Assembly (NCBI RefSeq): GCF_000024985.1
Contig: NC_013523.1
Coordinates: 2,170,001 to 2,234,000, forward strand
DNA from: Sphaerobacter thermophilus DSM 20745
GTDB lineage: Bacteria; Chloroflexota; Chloroflexia; Thermomicrobiales; Thermomicrobiaceae
Length of the DNA: 64,000 bases
Direction: 5' to 3'
Shown here: positions 9,126 to 17,502 of the stretch, in pieces
Position numbering within the stretch: position 1 is the first letter of the stretch
How the letters are laid out: each line of letters starts with the position of its first letter
Made by a program: the position numbers and the translations under genes
The notes under the pieces: model-generated
The model's database searches: none
What the model saw: only the letters and a program-made list of their open reading frames with translations
Told to the model about the DNA's origin: nothing

Positions 9126-9684
9126 CCCGTTGCTCCTTCCGCACCAGTCATCCGACCGGTCGCATTTCCGAAACCCAATCAACCCTTCACCACGCATTCG
9201 CCCGCTCCAGCGTCACGCCAGCGCGGGCTGGACCATGACGCCTCTCCTCCTCGTCATCACCCCCTTTCAGCTTTCGATACGCCGGGATGGATGCGGGCCG
9301 CCGTGCGTCTCCGCACCGCTCCCCTCGGCGGTCTCATTTCTCTATATAGCGTATTCTATCATATGACGCAGCGACGCGCATATACCCCTGGCACCATGCA
9401 CTCGCACCTGGTTGTCGTGCTGTCGCATCGCGCTGGGCCGCTCCACGCGTCGCTGTCATAGAAGAACACGCATCATGGTCCTACCTTTGGTAACGCGCGT
9501 CCTCCGTATCGGTCGCGTCCATCTTGTATAGCCCTCTTCTTTTACAATCCATCCACCTGCATGTCAACGTAACGTCGTTCATGAAAATCCTCTGAATGTG
9601 GGACAAGAGCTGACGGAAGCTCGTGGGACGCGTGATGATGCGTGATAGGAGGAAGAGGAGTGAGCAACACCTGACGCGTGCAGA
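9126..9684. other. Leader and upstream region of the disrupted secreted-protein gene
   Basis: No convincing gene is present. The first 150 bases resemble the leader of the paralog at 9841-11760: on the minus strand both contain GGGGGTGAT about 130 bases before the start, a GATTGGGTT block, and GACTGGTGCG plus AAGGAG next to it. Further upstream is an AT-rich patch. On the minus strand it contains TATGATAGAAT (TAGAAT complement at 9353-9358), which would fit an extended -10 promoter, although no good -35 is seen. Confidence 0.45.
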
Positions 9685-9719
9685 CAAAAAAGCCGCCCCC
9701 TGGTCGGATCCAGGGGGCG
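9685..9719 (-). terminator. Intrinsic terminator of the 9841-11760 gene
   Basis: The 10-bp stem CGCCCCCTGG/CCAGGGGGCG (9694-9703 with 9710-9719) has a six-base loop and is followed, on the minus strand, by six T residues (AAAAAA at 9686-9691 on the plus strand). This is a textbook rho-independent terminator about 120 bases after the stop codon. Confidence 0.9.
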
Positions 9720-9783
9720 ACTCCGGTGTGACCGTTGGGTTCCTCGTAACAGTCCGCGTTACAGCGTTGTGGTTGTTCCGGGC

Positions 9784-9813
9784 AGCGGCCGGCCGGTTAC
9801 CCAGCCGGCCGCT
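9784..9813 (-). terminator. Perfect 10-bp inverted repeat just past the stop codon
   Basis: AGCGGCCGGC (9784-9793) pairs with GCCGGCCGCT (9804-9813) around a 10-base loop, 28 bases downstream of the stop at 9841. It lacks a T-run. It precedes the stronger terminator at 9685-9719 and may stabilise the 3' end of the mRNA. Confidence 0.6.
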
Positions 9814-9840
9814 CCGCCGGCGGTTAGACGAGGGGATCCA

Positions 9841-11760
9841 TTAGAGGACCGACTCTTCGGGCTCCTCGAAGTCGAAGACCCAGGTCGGAGCGAGGTTGTA
9901 GACGGCCGAGCCGTCGCCGGCAACCTCGTAGTTGACGTTGTTGGAGACGCCAACCAGCGCACCGTCACCGACGACACCCACGACCGCCGAGCCCTGGAAG
10001 CCAGCCGGCATCTCGCTGAGGCTCAGCGTGTAGATCGTCGCACCCGCGCCCGCCGGCATCGGGAACGACAGCGGCTTCTCAGCATCGGTCGCGTCGACCG
10101 TCGGCGCAACCGGCACCCCGCTCGAGCTCAGGAACTGCACGTAGGCCGTCACGGCAGCGTCGCTCGGGTTGAACAGGTTGATGCCGGAGGTGTCGCCGTA
10201 GCCGGTGGTCGGATTGCCCTTCTGCACCAGCGGCAGACCGAGCATCGACTCGTAGAGCACGCGCTCGCCGGTGTCGATCGCGTCACCACCGAACTGCGCC
10301 CGGGCAGCCGCGTAGGTCATGGCGTGCCACTGGTCCTGGCCCTCGAGGTACTTCACCTCGTCGACAGCCACCGCCAGCGGCGCCGAGCCCTCGATACGGG
10401 CCGAGGTGATCTGCCGCTCGGCAAGACCCTCACTGCCGGTCGCCATGGTGTAGATGTACTCCATGGCCCGCGGCGGGATGTTGACCGTCTCCGCGTGCAC
10501 CACATTCCCGGCGTAGTTGTAGTACGTCACCGTGACCCGGTTGTTGTCGCTGGACAGATTGGCGATGTTGATGCCCGTGTTCCAGCCGTTGTAGTCGCGG
10601 AAGACGAGCGGACCGAACTTCAGCGCCGGGCTGTTGATCGGATCATCGTTCCGCGGCTGGGCCAGCGTGGTCAGCATCATCTCGGTCGACGGCTTGTTGC
10701 GGAAGGCCGCCGCCACGACCGCGTGGGTCGCATCGATCCAGACCGAACCGACCACCTCATCCGGGAAGCCGGCATCCTCGCGCAGGTCAACGGTGATCGA
10801 CTCACCAGGTGCCAGCGTCTGGCCCGAGAGGAGCGCGACGCTCTCGCCGGCCGAGCCCTGGCCACCCGCGGCGTAGAAGGTTGCGTTGACCGAGTTGTTC
10901 ACGCCCGAGACGTTGGTGATGACGATCTCGGTGTTCCAGTGGTTGTTCGTCTGGACGATCGGGATGATCCAGCGGGACTGCAGGTCCAGCCACGCCTCCG
11001 GGAAGGAGGTAACGCCGGTCGCCAGGATCAGATCCTGAACCGGGAGCGCGGTGTACCCGTCGACGATCTCGGTATTCGCCGAGGTCCGCGGACCAACCGT
11101 GCCGGTCGTGTGCTTCTCCACACCGGCAATCCGCGGATCCGGCAGATCAAGGTCGGGGCAGTTCAGCAGATCGACTTTGATCGGCGTGTTGTAAGCCGGC
11201 TCGGTGCCGTCCAGGCTCCAGTCGATGTAGAGGATCCCGTTCGCAACCCACCAGTTGTAGTCGCGGCCCTCGACGTAGCCCACGACCTGGATCTTGTTCC
11301 AGTCCTCGCCGTAACCGTCCGGCACGGCGAACTCGTCGGTGGTGTCCGCGGGCTTACCGCGGGTGCCGAGGGTCACAGGGCCCTCACCAACCACGTCGCA
11401 GATCTCGGCGAAGTCAAACCAGTGCGCGACGGCGATCACACCGGAACCCGGCTCATCGATGCCGAGCTGCGCCGCGGTCCAGGTCTGCGACGCCCGCGGG
11501 TTGAGCGTGATCGAGGTCAGCTCGTTGCCCGCCGCGTCGTACACATCGACGTGGACCGAGAACGGCTCGAGGTTCTGCACCGTCACCGAGCCGGTGATGC
11601 CGTCGATGCCCGCCAGGGAATCATTGTTCGGAACCCAGGGGAAGTAGATCGCCCCCTCCCCGGGTTCTTCCGGCGCTGCTGCCGCCGGGGCGATGGCACC
11701 CACGAAGAGGCCCGTGATCAGCCCCAGGGCCATCGCGAGGTGGAGAAACTTCTTTCTCAC
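9841..11760 (-). CDS. Secreted multi-module beta-sandwich protein (intact paralog)
   Basis: The product is 639 aa from a GTG at 11758-11760 with GGAG seven bases upstream. A signal peptide (residues 1-29, MRKKFLHLAMALGL...AAAAP) is followed by about four related modules. They are near 38-118 (YFPWVPNNDS...ITGSVTVQNLEP), 265-368 (HWNTEIVITNVSG...), 384-475 (GWNTGINIANLSS...) and 505-612 (GDTSGINLFNPSD...). Each has a W-N-T/G-I-x-I-x-N signature followed by an x-Y/F-Y-A-x-G strand, suggesting repeated extracellular beta-sandwiches. The family name and ligand are unknown. A cell-envelope or adhesion role is inference. Paralogs lie at 6108-9125 (broken) and 19743-21707. Confidence 0.85.
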   Translation of the reverse strand: MRKKFLHLAMALGLITGLFVGAIAPAAAAPEEPGEGAIYFPWVPNNDSLAGIDGITGSVTVQNLEPFSVHVDVYDAAGNELTSITLNPRASQTWTAAQLGIDEPGSGVIAVAHWFDFAEICDVVGEGPVTLGTRGKPADTTDEFAVPDGYGEDWNKIQVVGYVEGRDYNWWVANGILYIDWSLDGTEPAYNTPIKVDLLNCPDLDLPDPRIAGVEKHTTGTVGPRTSANTEIVDGYTALPVQDLILATGVTSFPEAWLDLQSRWIIPIVQTNNHWNTEIVITNVSGVNNSVNATFYAAGGQGSAGESVALLSGQTLAPGESITVDLREDAGFPDEVVGSVWIDATHAVVAAAFRNKPSTEMMLTTLAQPRNDDPINSPALKFGPLVFRDYNGWNTGINIANLSSDNNRVTVTYYNYAGNVVHAETVNIPPRAMEYIYTMATGSEGLAERQITSARIEGSAPLAVAVDEVKYLEGQDQWHAMTYAAARAQFGGDAIDTGERVLYESMLGLPLVQKGNPTTGYGDTSGINLFNPSDAAVTAYVQFLSSSGVPVAPTVDATDAEKPLSFPMPAGAGATIYTLSLSEMPAGFQGSAVVGVVGDGALVGVSNNVNYEVAGDGSAVYNLAPTWVFDFEEPEESVL

Positions 11761-12620
11761 CCCGTTACTCCTTTCGCACCAGTCCTAAGACCAGTGGATT
11801 ACCCGGAACCCAATCTGTCACACCTACATTCGGGTGTTCGGCCGCGCGGCGCACCCGCTCGCGCCGGCCAGGCAGTAGGCGAATTTCGTTCGTTATCACC
11901 CCCTTCTAGATTCCCAATCCCCTTCGGATGTGGGTTGCGTCGCGCCCGCATCCGGCGGGCGGGGCGGCTCCAGCGCTGCCGTGATCTGTTCCACACTTCC
12001 TGGAGCCGCCCCGCCCGGCGACACAACTTCGCCCGTATCGCAGACTCCGTTTCCCCGGCATCTCGCCCATCGGGCGATCGGACCGGTCCGCCCGGTCAAC
12101 CTATCCGCTCCAGGTCAACGACGGTGTCGCGCATGACCGTCACCGAGCGGGTCCGGCATCGGTAGAGCCCAGCGGATCGGCAACACCACGCCGGGCTCTC
12201 CCGTGATGATAACGCGTGTTTCATATTCGGGTTTCGCCCGAAGCGCATCACCAGGAAATATCTCCTAGTTCCGTTGCCACTGGTACTGCGTGAGCGAGGA
12301 TTGGTAGATCGCACGCATGCTGAATCTGATGCGCTCATCATCACGCAATCGCGCGATCGTTCGGGCAAGGGAGCGGCCAGATCTGCAGGATCAAACAACG
12401 ACGAAGGCTACCGTCAGAATAGGAAAAAAGTACTATGGCCCACGTCCGTACGCGGCTTGCCCGACCCCCAGGGAGCAACCGCCGCGCGGCACGAGAACCT
12501 GGCCGCCCCACGTTGTCACCCGCTGGCACCGGCCGGGACGGTGTGGCACGGCACAGGGCAGCCCGCCCTACCCACTCCCCACCGGAGACGCGGGGGCAGA
12601 GTGCTGCGAGCTGCGCTCGC
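11761..12620. other. 860-bp intergenic region, no gene recognised
   Basis: The part next to 11760 is the leader of the secreted-protein gene. It includes a possible 44-codon reading frame on the minus strand (GTG at 11897-11899, TAA at 11765-11767 overlapping the Shine-Dalgarno of the main gene), which is not conserved in the paralog leader. The rest (12000-12620) has locally lower GC (for example around 12210-12440) and small unconvincing frames. GCGAGC-tgc-GCTCGC near 12607-12621 is a short hairpin at the 3' end of the DUF72 gene. Confidence 0.5.
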
Positions 12621-13487
12621 CTACTCGTCGAACAGGGTGCGTTGCTGGGGGCCGCCGTCAGGCAGCGGCGGGTGGGGGATGCCCAGCATGTCCATCAGCC
12701 GGACCGCGTTGCGGGGCCCCTGGTTGGCGTAGTTGGTGTTGAAGAAGACGTGGACCGCCTCGGCGGCGCGGACCGCCGCCTCCAGCTTGTCGCGCCACTC
12801 CTCCAGTTCCTCGGTGCTGTATTCCCAGTTGAAGCGGTCGCGGCTGGAGCCGGTGAACTTGTACCAGGTCTCGTAGTTTCGGCCGTGGAAGCGGATGATG
12901 GCCAGACGCGGGTTGGTCACGCCGTACACCGGCGGGACGCTCCCGGTGCCCATCTGCGGCTCATCGGCCATGGTGTAGGCGAGGCCCGTCTCTTGGAGCA
13001 GGCGCAGCGTGTCCTCGGCATGCTCCGGGTCAAGCCAGTCGCGACGGCGGAACTCGACCGCGATGGTGAAGCCCGGCAGCAGCTCCGGCAGCAGGCGGAG
13101 GTACTCGCGGTGCTCCTCGGTGTTGCGGTAGGAGGGCGGGAACTGGAAGGTGAGCGCGCCCAGCTTCCCGGCCTGGGCAAGCGGCTCGATCGCCTCCGCG
13201 AAGGCCTCGGCCACGGCGGCGTCGGGCACGGGCGCCTCGCCCCTGGGCGTCTCGGGTGTGCTGGTCAGCTCACGCGGGGGCTTGACGTCGAAGATGAAGC
13301 TGGGCGGCGTGCGCTGCACCCAGCCCTCGACCATGCGCCGGTTCGGGATGCGGTAATAGGTGGTGTTGACCTCCACGATCGGGAAGTAGCGGGCGTAGAA
13401 GGGGAGTTGCTCGGCTGGTTTAGTCCCCGGCGGGTAGAAGGGGTCGTGGTCGCTCCAGGCCGAGGTGCCGATGAGTAGCTGGCCCAT
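12621..13487 (-). CDS. DUF72 family protein (YecE-like TIM barrel)
   Basis: The product is 288 aa. Family-typical segments are the start LLIGTSAWSDHDPFYPPGTK, the FPIVEVNTTYYRIP block, FIFDVKPPRELT, LTFQFPPSYRNTEEHREYL, and the C-terminal FHGRNYETWYKF and VHVFFNTNYANQGPRNAVRL. DUF72 proteins fold as TIM barrels related to metal-dependent hydrolases. Their reaction is not established. The length matches the family. It is monocistronic, and the ATG at 13487 faces the divergent selenoprotein gene across about 250 bases. Confidence 0.9.
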   Translation of the reverse strand: MGQLLIGTSAWSDHDPFYPPGTKPAEQLPFYARYFPIVEVNTTYYRIPNRRMVEGWVQRTPPSFIFDVKPPRELTSTPETPRGEAPVPDAAVAEAFAEAIEPLAQAGKLGALTFQFPPSYRNTEEHREYLRLLPELLPGFTIAVEFRRRDWLDPEHAEDTLRLLQETGLAYTMADEPQMGTGSVPPVYGVTNPRLAIIRFHGRNYETWYKFTGSSRDRFNWEYSTEELEEWRDKLEAAVRAAEAVHVFFNTNYANQGPRNAVRLMDMLGIPHPPLPDGGPQQRTLFDE

Positions 13488-13734
13488 GTGTACGCTCCTC
13501 CCAACCGGTGTCGGTCCCGGCGCGGCATGCCCGGAGCCGGACGATGGGATCTGCGGTGGTCCGGCGCTCGATTATCGCACGGCGCGAGCCCGTTGGCAGC
13601 GTCCGTGCGACAGCAGACGCAGGGTCCGCGCCCACGCTGACCTGAGTGATGGAACAGGCACGCCCCGGCGGATCCCCGCGCGATGGTTCGCACGTCGGCC
13701 GCCGGCCGGAACGAGCCTCGAAGGGAGCCACACC

Positions 13735-14415
13735 ATGGCCATCATCCCGCAGCAAGATCAGGAGTACCTGAAGGAGCTCTTCGCCGAGAAGCTGGAGCAC
13801 CCGGTCACACTCCGCTTCTACACCCAGCGCCAGTCGGTGCTGAGCGTACCGGGGCAGGAGTGCGGCACCTGCTCCGACACCCACGCCCTGCTGAACGAGC
13901 TGGTGGCGCTCTCCGACAAGCTCACGCTGGAGGTCCGCGACTTCGTCACCGAGCAGGAGCAGGCGAAGGCGGAGGGGATCGAGGAGATCCCGGCGATCGT
14001 GCTGGAGGGGCAGAACAAGGGCACCGTGCGCTTCATCGGCGTCCCGGCCGGCTACGAGTTCGCCACGCTGATCGAGGATCTCATCGACGTCTCGCGCGGT
14101 ACCACGTCGCTTCAGCCGTACAGCCGCGAGGTGCTGGCCGCGCTACAGAACCCGGTCCACATCAAGGTCTTTGTCACCCCTACCTGACCTTACTGCCCGA
14201 GTGCCGCCAGGCTGGCGCACATGATGGCAATCGAGAGCGACAAAGTCACGGCGGACGTGATCGAGGTGAGCGAGTACCCCCTCATGGCCCAACGCTACCG
14301 GATCTACGGCGTGCCGAAGACCGTCATCAATGAGTCGATCGAGCTGGAGGGCGCGCGACCGGAGGAGGCAATGGTCGGGGCGGTCGAAGCGGCGTCCCGT
14401 AGCGCCGCGTCCTGA
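13735..14415 (+). CDS. Protein disulfide oxidoreductase (two thioredoxin folds), predicted selenoprotein with Sec at UGA 14185-14187
   Basis: From ATG 13735 (AAGGGAG upstream) the frame encodes 226 residues if the in-frame TGA at codon 151 is read as selenocysteine. The N-terminal thioredoxin fold has C43-G-T-C46. The C-terminal fold has VFVTPT-U151-P-Y-C154-P...AH, followed by the cis-proline segment YGVPKTVI. Thermophilic two-domain PDOs have CPYC at this place and are about 226 aa long, so the TGA replaces exactly the nucleophilic cysteine and the frame continues with full family similarity to 14415. The enzyme would form or reduce disulfides in the cytosol. A bSECIS-like hairpin follows the TGA, and selB lies 8 kb away. 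Automated calling would split this into a 150-aa protein and a C-terminal fragment starting at ATG 14221. The alternative is a nonsense pseudogene. Confidence 0.88.
14201..14220 (+). promoter_or_regulatory. Candidate bacterial SECIS hairpin
   Basis: GTGCCGCC-AGGCT-GGCGCAC folds with GTGC pairing GCAC and GCC pairing GGC (one bulged C, optional A-U closing pair). This leaves an apical loop containing GG. The loop begins about 22 bases after the UGA, within the spacing known for bSECIS elements (roughly 16-37 bases), and a loop guanine is the feature SelB recognises. It lies inside the coding region, as expected in bacteria. Confidence 0.75.
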
Positions 14416-14621
14416 CCGGGCACACCGCTCGGCTCCCCGGGGTGATGGACCAATGGGGCGCACCGCTTCGGGTGCGGCTCTGCAACCGTGCGCGTCTCTG
14501 GTACAGTTAATCACCACGTCGTCGTGTGGTCGAACGCCGGTCATGGTCCATTTGTCCCGCATCGTGCGCGCCTCGCGACGGTACGACCGCAGTCATCGTA
14601 GGTAAGGAGCACGGCGATTCC

Positions 14622-15956
14622 ATGCGCCCGGTCCGGCGCGTCATCACTCCGCTCGAGGAGTTCATCCACTCAGAGGTCTCGGGCGGGATCGTCATGCTGC
14701 TCGCGGCCGCCGTCGCGCTCATCTGGGCCAATTCGCCCTGGAGCGAGAGCTACACCGACCTGTGGCACACCCCGCTGCGGATCGGGCTCAACGGCACCGG
14801 GCTGACCCTGACCCTCCACCAGTGGATCAACGACGGCCTGATGGCCATCTTCTTCCTCGTCGTCGGCCTGGAGATCAAGCGGGAGCTGCTGGTCGGCGAG
14901 CTGGCCTCGCCGCGGCAGGCGGCGCTTCCGGTGGCGGCGGCTTGCGGTGGAGCTGTCACCCCGGCGCTGATCTACCTCGCGCTCAATGCCGGGACCGATA
15001 TGGTCCGCGGCTGGGGCGTCCCGATGGCGACGGACATCGCCTTCGCGCTCGGCGTCCTCGCGCTGGTCGGGTCGCGCGCGCCGATCGGGCTCAAGGTATT
15101 CCTGACGGCGCTCGCTATCGTCGATGACCTCCTGGCCGTCCTGGTAATCGCGGTCTTCTACACCAGCGACCTCAACTGGGGAGCCCTGGCGGCCGGGGGC
15201 GGGATCTTGCTCCTGCTGCTCGCCGCGAATCTGGCGCGTGTCTCGCAGCCAATGGTCTACGCCGTGCTCGGGATCGGCCTGTGGTTCGCGTTCCTTCAGT
15301 CGGGCGTCCACGCGACGGTTGCCGGGGTGCTGCTGGCACTGACCATCCCGGCGCGGAACCGGATCGACCCGACGGAGTTCCTCGACCGGGCAGGCGCCGC
15401 GCTGGAGGAATTCCGGGACGCCTGCGAGCCTGGGCGAAGCGTCCTCTCCAACGAGCGGCACCAGCAGGCGCTCCACGCCTTGCGGGCCGCGGTAGGACAC
15501 GTGCAGCCGCCGATGCAGCGGCTGGAAGACGCGCTCCATCCGTGGGTCGCCTTCCTTATCGTGCCGCTGTTCGCGCTGGCGAATGCAGGCGTCTCGCTCG
15601 GGGGTGACCTGCGCGCGGCCTTCTCCGGCACCGTCACGCTCGGTGTGCTGCTCGGCCTCGTCATCGGCAAGCAGATCGGCATCACCCTGACCACGTGGCT
15701 GGCGGTGCGGACCGGGTTGAGCAGCCTGCCGGAGGGGGTCAGTTGGCGTCACCTGCACGGCGCGGCCACGCTGGGCGGGATCGGCTTCACCATGGCCCTA
15801 TTCATCGCGGAGCTGGCCTTCGTCGACGAGGCCCATCTCACCATGGCCAAACTGGGGATCTTCATCGCCTCGCTTATCTCCGGCATCCTCGGCTGGATCC
15901 TCCTGCGCCTCACCCCTGCCACGCACCCCCGCCACGCCGTCCACGCGGCTGACTGA
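14622..15956 (+). CDS. nhaA: Na+/H+ antiporter NhaA
   Basis: The product is 444 aa from ATG 14622, with GGTAAGGAG upstream. NhaA hallmarks are present: ATDIAFALGVLAL with D138, the ion-binding pair D168-D169 in ALAIVDDLLAVLV, VPLFALANAGVSL in the region of TM10, and GKQIGITL near the C-terminus. About 12 membrane helices are visible. The protein exchanges cytoplasmic sodium for external protons and supports pH and salt homeostasis. Residues about 290-330 (ALEEFRDACEPGRSVLSNERHQQALHALRAAV) form a hydrophilic loop longer than in E. coli NhaA. It follows the oxidoreductase gene by about 200 bases and is probably transcribed separately. Confidence 0.95.
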   Translation: MRPVRRVITPLEEFIHSEVSGGIVMLLAAAVALIWANSPWSESYTDLWHTPLRIGLNGTGLTLTLHQWINDGLMAIFFLVVGLEIKRELLVGELASPRQAALPVAAACGGAVTPALIYLALNAGTDMVRGWGVPMATDIAFALGVLALVGSRAPIGLKVFLTALAIVDDLLAVLVIAVFYTSDLNWGALAAGGGILLLLLAANLARVSQPMVYAVLGIGLWFAFLQSGVHATVAGVLLALTIPARNRIDPTEFLDRAGAALEEFRDACEPGRSVLSNERHQQALHALRAAVGHVQPPMQRLEDALHPWVAFLIVPLFALANAGVSLGGDLRAAFSGTVTLGVLLGLVIGKQIGITLTTWLAVRTGLSSLPEGVSWRHLHGAATLGGIGFTMALFIAELAFVDEAHLTMAKLGIFIASLISGILGWILLRLTPATHPRHAVHAAD

Positions 15957-16009
15957 GCGTCATCGGGCCACGAGAGCGCCGGCATCGTGCCGGCCTTGCG
16001 TGCACAGCT

Positions 16010-16034
16010 CCCCGCTCCCAACGTTGGGAGTGGG
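16010..16034. repeat. Interspersed palindrome, copy 5
   Basis: CCCCGCTCCCAACGTTGGGAGTGGG lies just after nhaA and upstream of the riboflavin promoter. The CCCAACGTTGGG centre is perfectly palindromic. It may end nhaA transcription. Confidence 0.8.
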
Positions 16035-16079
16035 TGCCGCTTCGTCGGGAGACTGCGCCCCCACTCCTCCGTCGCACGG

Positions 16080-16108
16080 TTGACGGCTCGCTCCGGCGGG
16101 CCTATACT
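16080..16108 (+). promoter_or_regulatory. Sigma-70-type promoter of the riboflavin operon
   Basis: TTGACG (16080-16085), a 17-base spacer and TATACT (16103-16108). The expected start, near 16115, lies directly before the FMN aptamer, so position and spacing agree. Confidence 0.85.
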
Positions 16109-16120
16109 GCGAGCGCAAGA

Positions 16121-16243
16121 CCTTCGGGGCAGGGTGAGGCGCCTGGCGCCAATTCCCGACCGGCGGTATAGCCCGCGAGCGGCGAGAGCCGCAGGATCCG
16201 GTGAAACTCCGGGGCCGACGGTATAGTCCGGATGGGAGAAGGT
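16121..16243 (+). promoter_or_regulatory. FMN riboswitch (RFN element)
   Basis: The conserved RFN segments occur in order: GGGGCAGGGTG, AATTCCCGACCGGCGGTA, AGCCCGCGAGC, GGATCCGGTGAAACTCCGGGG, CCGACGGTATAGTCCGGATG and GGGAGAAGG. FMN binding to this aptamer lowers expression of riboflavin genes. With the terminator at 16287-16313 it forms a transcription-attenuation switch for ribD-ribE-ribB-ribH. Confidence 0.97.
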
Positions 16244-16286
16244 ATGCGACGGCCGATCCGGCCGTGCGAACCTATCTTGCCACCGC

Positions 16287-16313
16287 AACCCGAGGGCTTG
16301 CCCTCGGGTTTTT
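16287..16313 (+). terminator. Riboswitch-controlled intrinsic terminator
   Basis: AACCCGAGGG (16287-16296) pairs with CCCTCGGGTT (16301-16310) around CTTG and is followed by a run of five T residues. It lies between the FMN aptamer and the ribD start. It is the expected OFF structure when FMN is bound. Confidence 0.9.
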
Positions 16314-16338
16314 CGTGTCAACGAAGCGGGGGCGAGCC

Positions 16339-17502
16339 ATGGTGACCACGGACTGCCGGGTCGTGCCGGCAACCGACCTCCACTGGATGCGGCGGGCACT
16401 CGACCTCGCCGCCAGTGCCCGCGGGCGCGTCGCGCCCAACCCCGCCGTCGGGGCCGTCCTGGTCCGCGACGGACGCCTGGTCGGCGAGGGAGCCACCGAA
16501 CCGCCGCCCGGAGCCCACGCCGAGATCGTCGCGCTCCGACAGGCAGGCGCCCTCGCCCGCGGCGCCACCCTCTACGTCACTCTCGAACCCTGTGCCCACT
16601 ACGGGCGAACGCCACCCTGTGTCGATGCACTCATTGCAGCCGGGATCGCCCGTGCCGTCGTGGCACTGCGCGACCCCTACCCGGCGGTCAACGGGCGGGG
16701 ACTGCGTCTCCTGGCCGAGGCCGGAGTGCGGGTCGAGCTGGGCCTAGCCGCCGGTGCGGCCGCTGCGATCAACGCCGGGTTCCTCAAGCGGGTGCACTGC
16801 GGCCTGCCGGAGGTGACGGCCAAGTTCGCGGTCAGCCTCGACGGCAAGATCGCCACCCACACCGGCCACGCGCGGTGGATCACGGGCGCCGAGGCGCGGC
16901 GCGAGGGCCACCGGCTGCGCGACACGCACGACGCGATCATGGTCGGTATCGGCACGCTCCTGGCCGACGACCCGCTGCTCACCACCCGCCTCCCGCCCGA
17001 GGACTGCGGGGCCGGCGGCCCGCATCACCCACTCCGCGTCGTGGTCGACAGCCAGGCGCGGACGCCGCCGGGTGCCGCCATGCTGCAGCCGCACATGCCG
17101 GGTCGAACGCTGCTCGCGACCACCAGTTCGGCCCCACCCGAGCGCATCGCGGCGCTCCGCGCGGTGGGGGCCGACGTGGTGACGCTCCCGGATCACGGCG
17201 GACGAGTCGACTTGCACGCACTGCTGCGTTGCCTCGCGGCGCGGGGAGTCAACAGCGTGCTGGTCGAGGGAGGCGGGACGCTGCTCGGCGCACTCTTCGA
17301 CGCCGGATTGATCGACCGCGCGGTCGCGTTCATCGCCCCGGTCATGGTCGGCGGGCGGGACGCGCCGGGGCCACTGGGTGGCGAGGGCGTGGCCACGATG
17401 GACGCGGCGTGCCGCCTCCGCGAGGTCGAGGTGTGCCAGGTCGGGAGCGATCTCATGGTGCAGGGCCGGGTGCAGCCGATACCCGGACTGGAGGAGGTGT
17501 GA
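16339..17502 (+). CDS. ribD: Bifunctional riboflavin biosynthesis deaminase/reductase RibD
   Basis: The product is 387 aa from ATG 16339, the first start after the riboswitch terminator. The N-terminal cytidine-deaminase-like domain has the zinc and catalytic set H60-A-E62, then P-C85 and C94 in TLYVTLEPCAHYGRTPPC. It deaminates 2,5-diamino-6-ribosylamino-pyrimidinone phosphate. The C-terminal reductase domain (about 150-387) has KFAVSLDGKIATHTGHARWITG and LVEGGGTLLGALF, typical of NADPH-dependent RibD reductase. First gene of the riboflavin operon. Its TGA overlaps the ribE ATG by one base, indicating translational coupling. Confidence 0.97.
   Translation: MVTTDCRVVPATDLHWMRRALDLAASARGRVAPNPAVGAVLVRDGRLVGEGATEPPPGAHAEIVALRQAGALARGATLYVTLEPCAHYGRTPPCVDALIAAGIARAVVALRDPYPAVNGRGLRLLAEAGVRVELGLAAGAAAAINAGFLKRVHCGLPEVTAKFAVSLDGKIATHTGHARWITGAEARREGHRLRDTHDAIMVGIGTLLADDPLLTTRLPPEDCGAGGPHHPLRVVVDSQARTPPGAAMLQPHMPGRTLLATTSSAPPERIAALRAVGADVVTLPDHGGRVDLHALLRCLAARGVNSVLVEGGGTLLGALFDAGLIDRAVAFIAPVMVGGRDAPGPLGGEGVATMDAACRLREVEVCQVGSDLMVQGRVQPIPGLEEV

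Noticed and set aside
5949-9461. 1170-codon open frame on the plus strand
   Set aside because: It lies antisense to the secreted-protein gene, has Arg/His/Val-rich low-complexity composition without domains, and is a by-product of high-GC codon usage on the other strand. The same applies to 9769-12165 and 35193-37178.
12274-12742. Short plus-strand frames upstream and across the end of the DUF72 gene
   Set aside because: No recognisable domains, no ribosome-binding sites, and overlap with the coding region of the minus-strand gene.
14221-14415. Separate 64-codon gene after the oxidoreductase
   Set aside because: It has no ribosome-binding site of its own and encodes exactly the missing second half of the C-terminal thioredoxin fold in the same frame. 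It is the continuation past the UGA.
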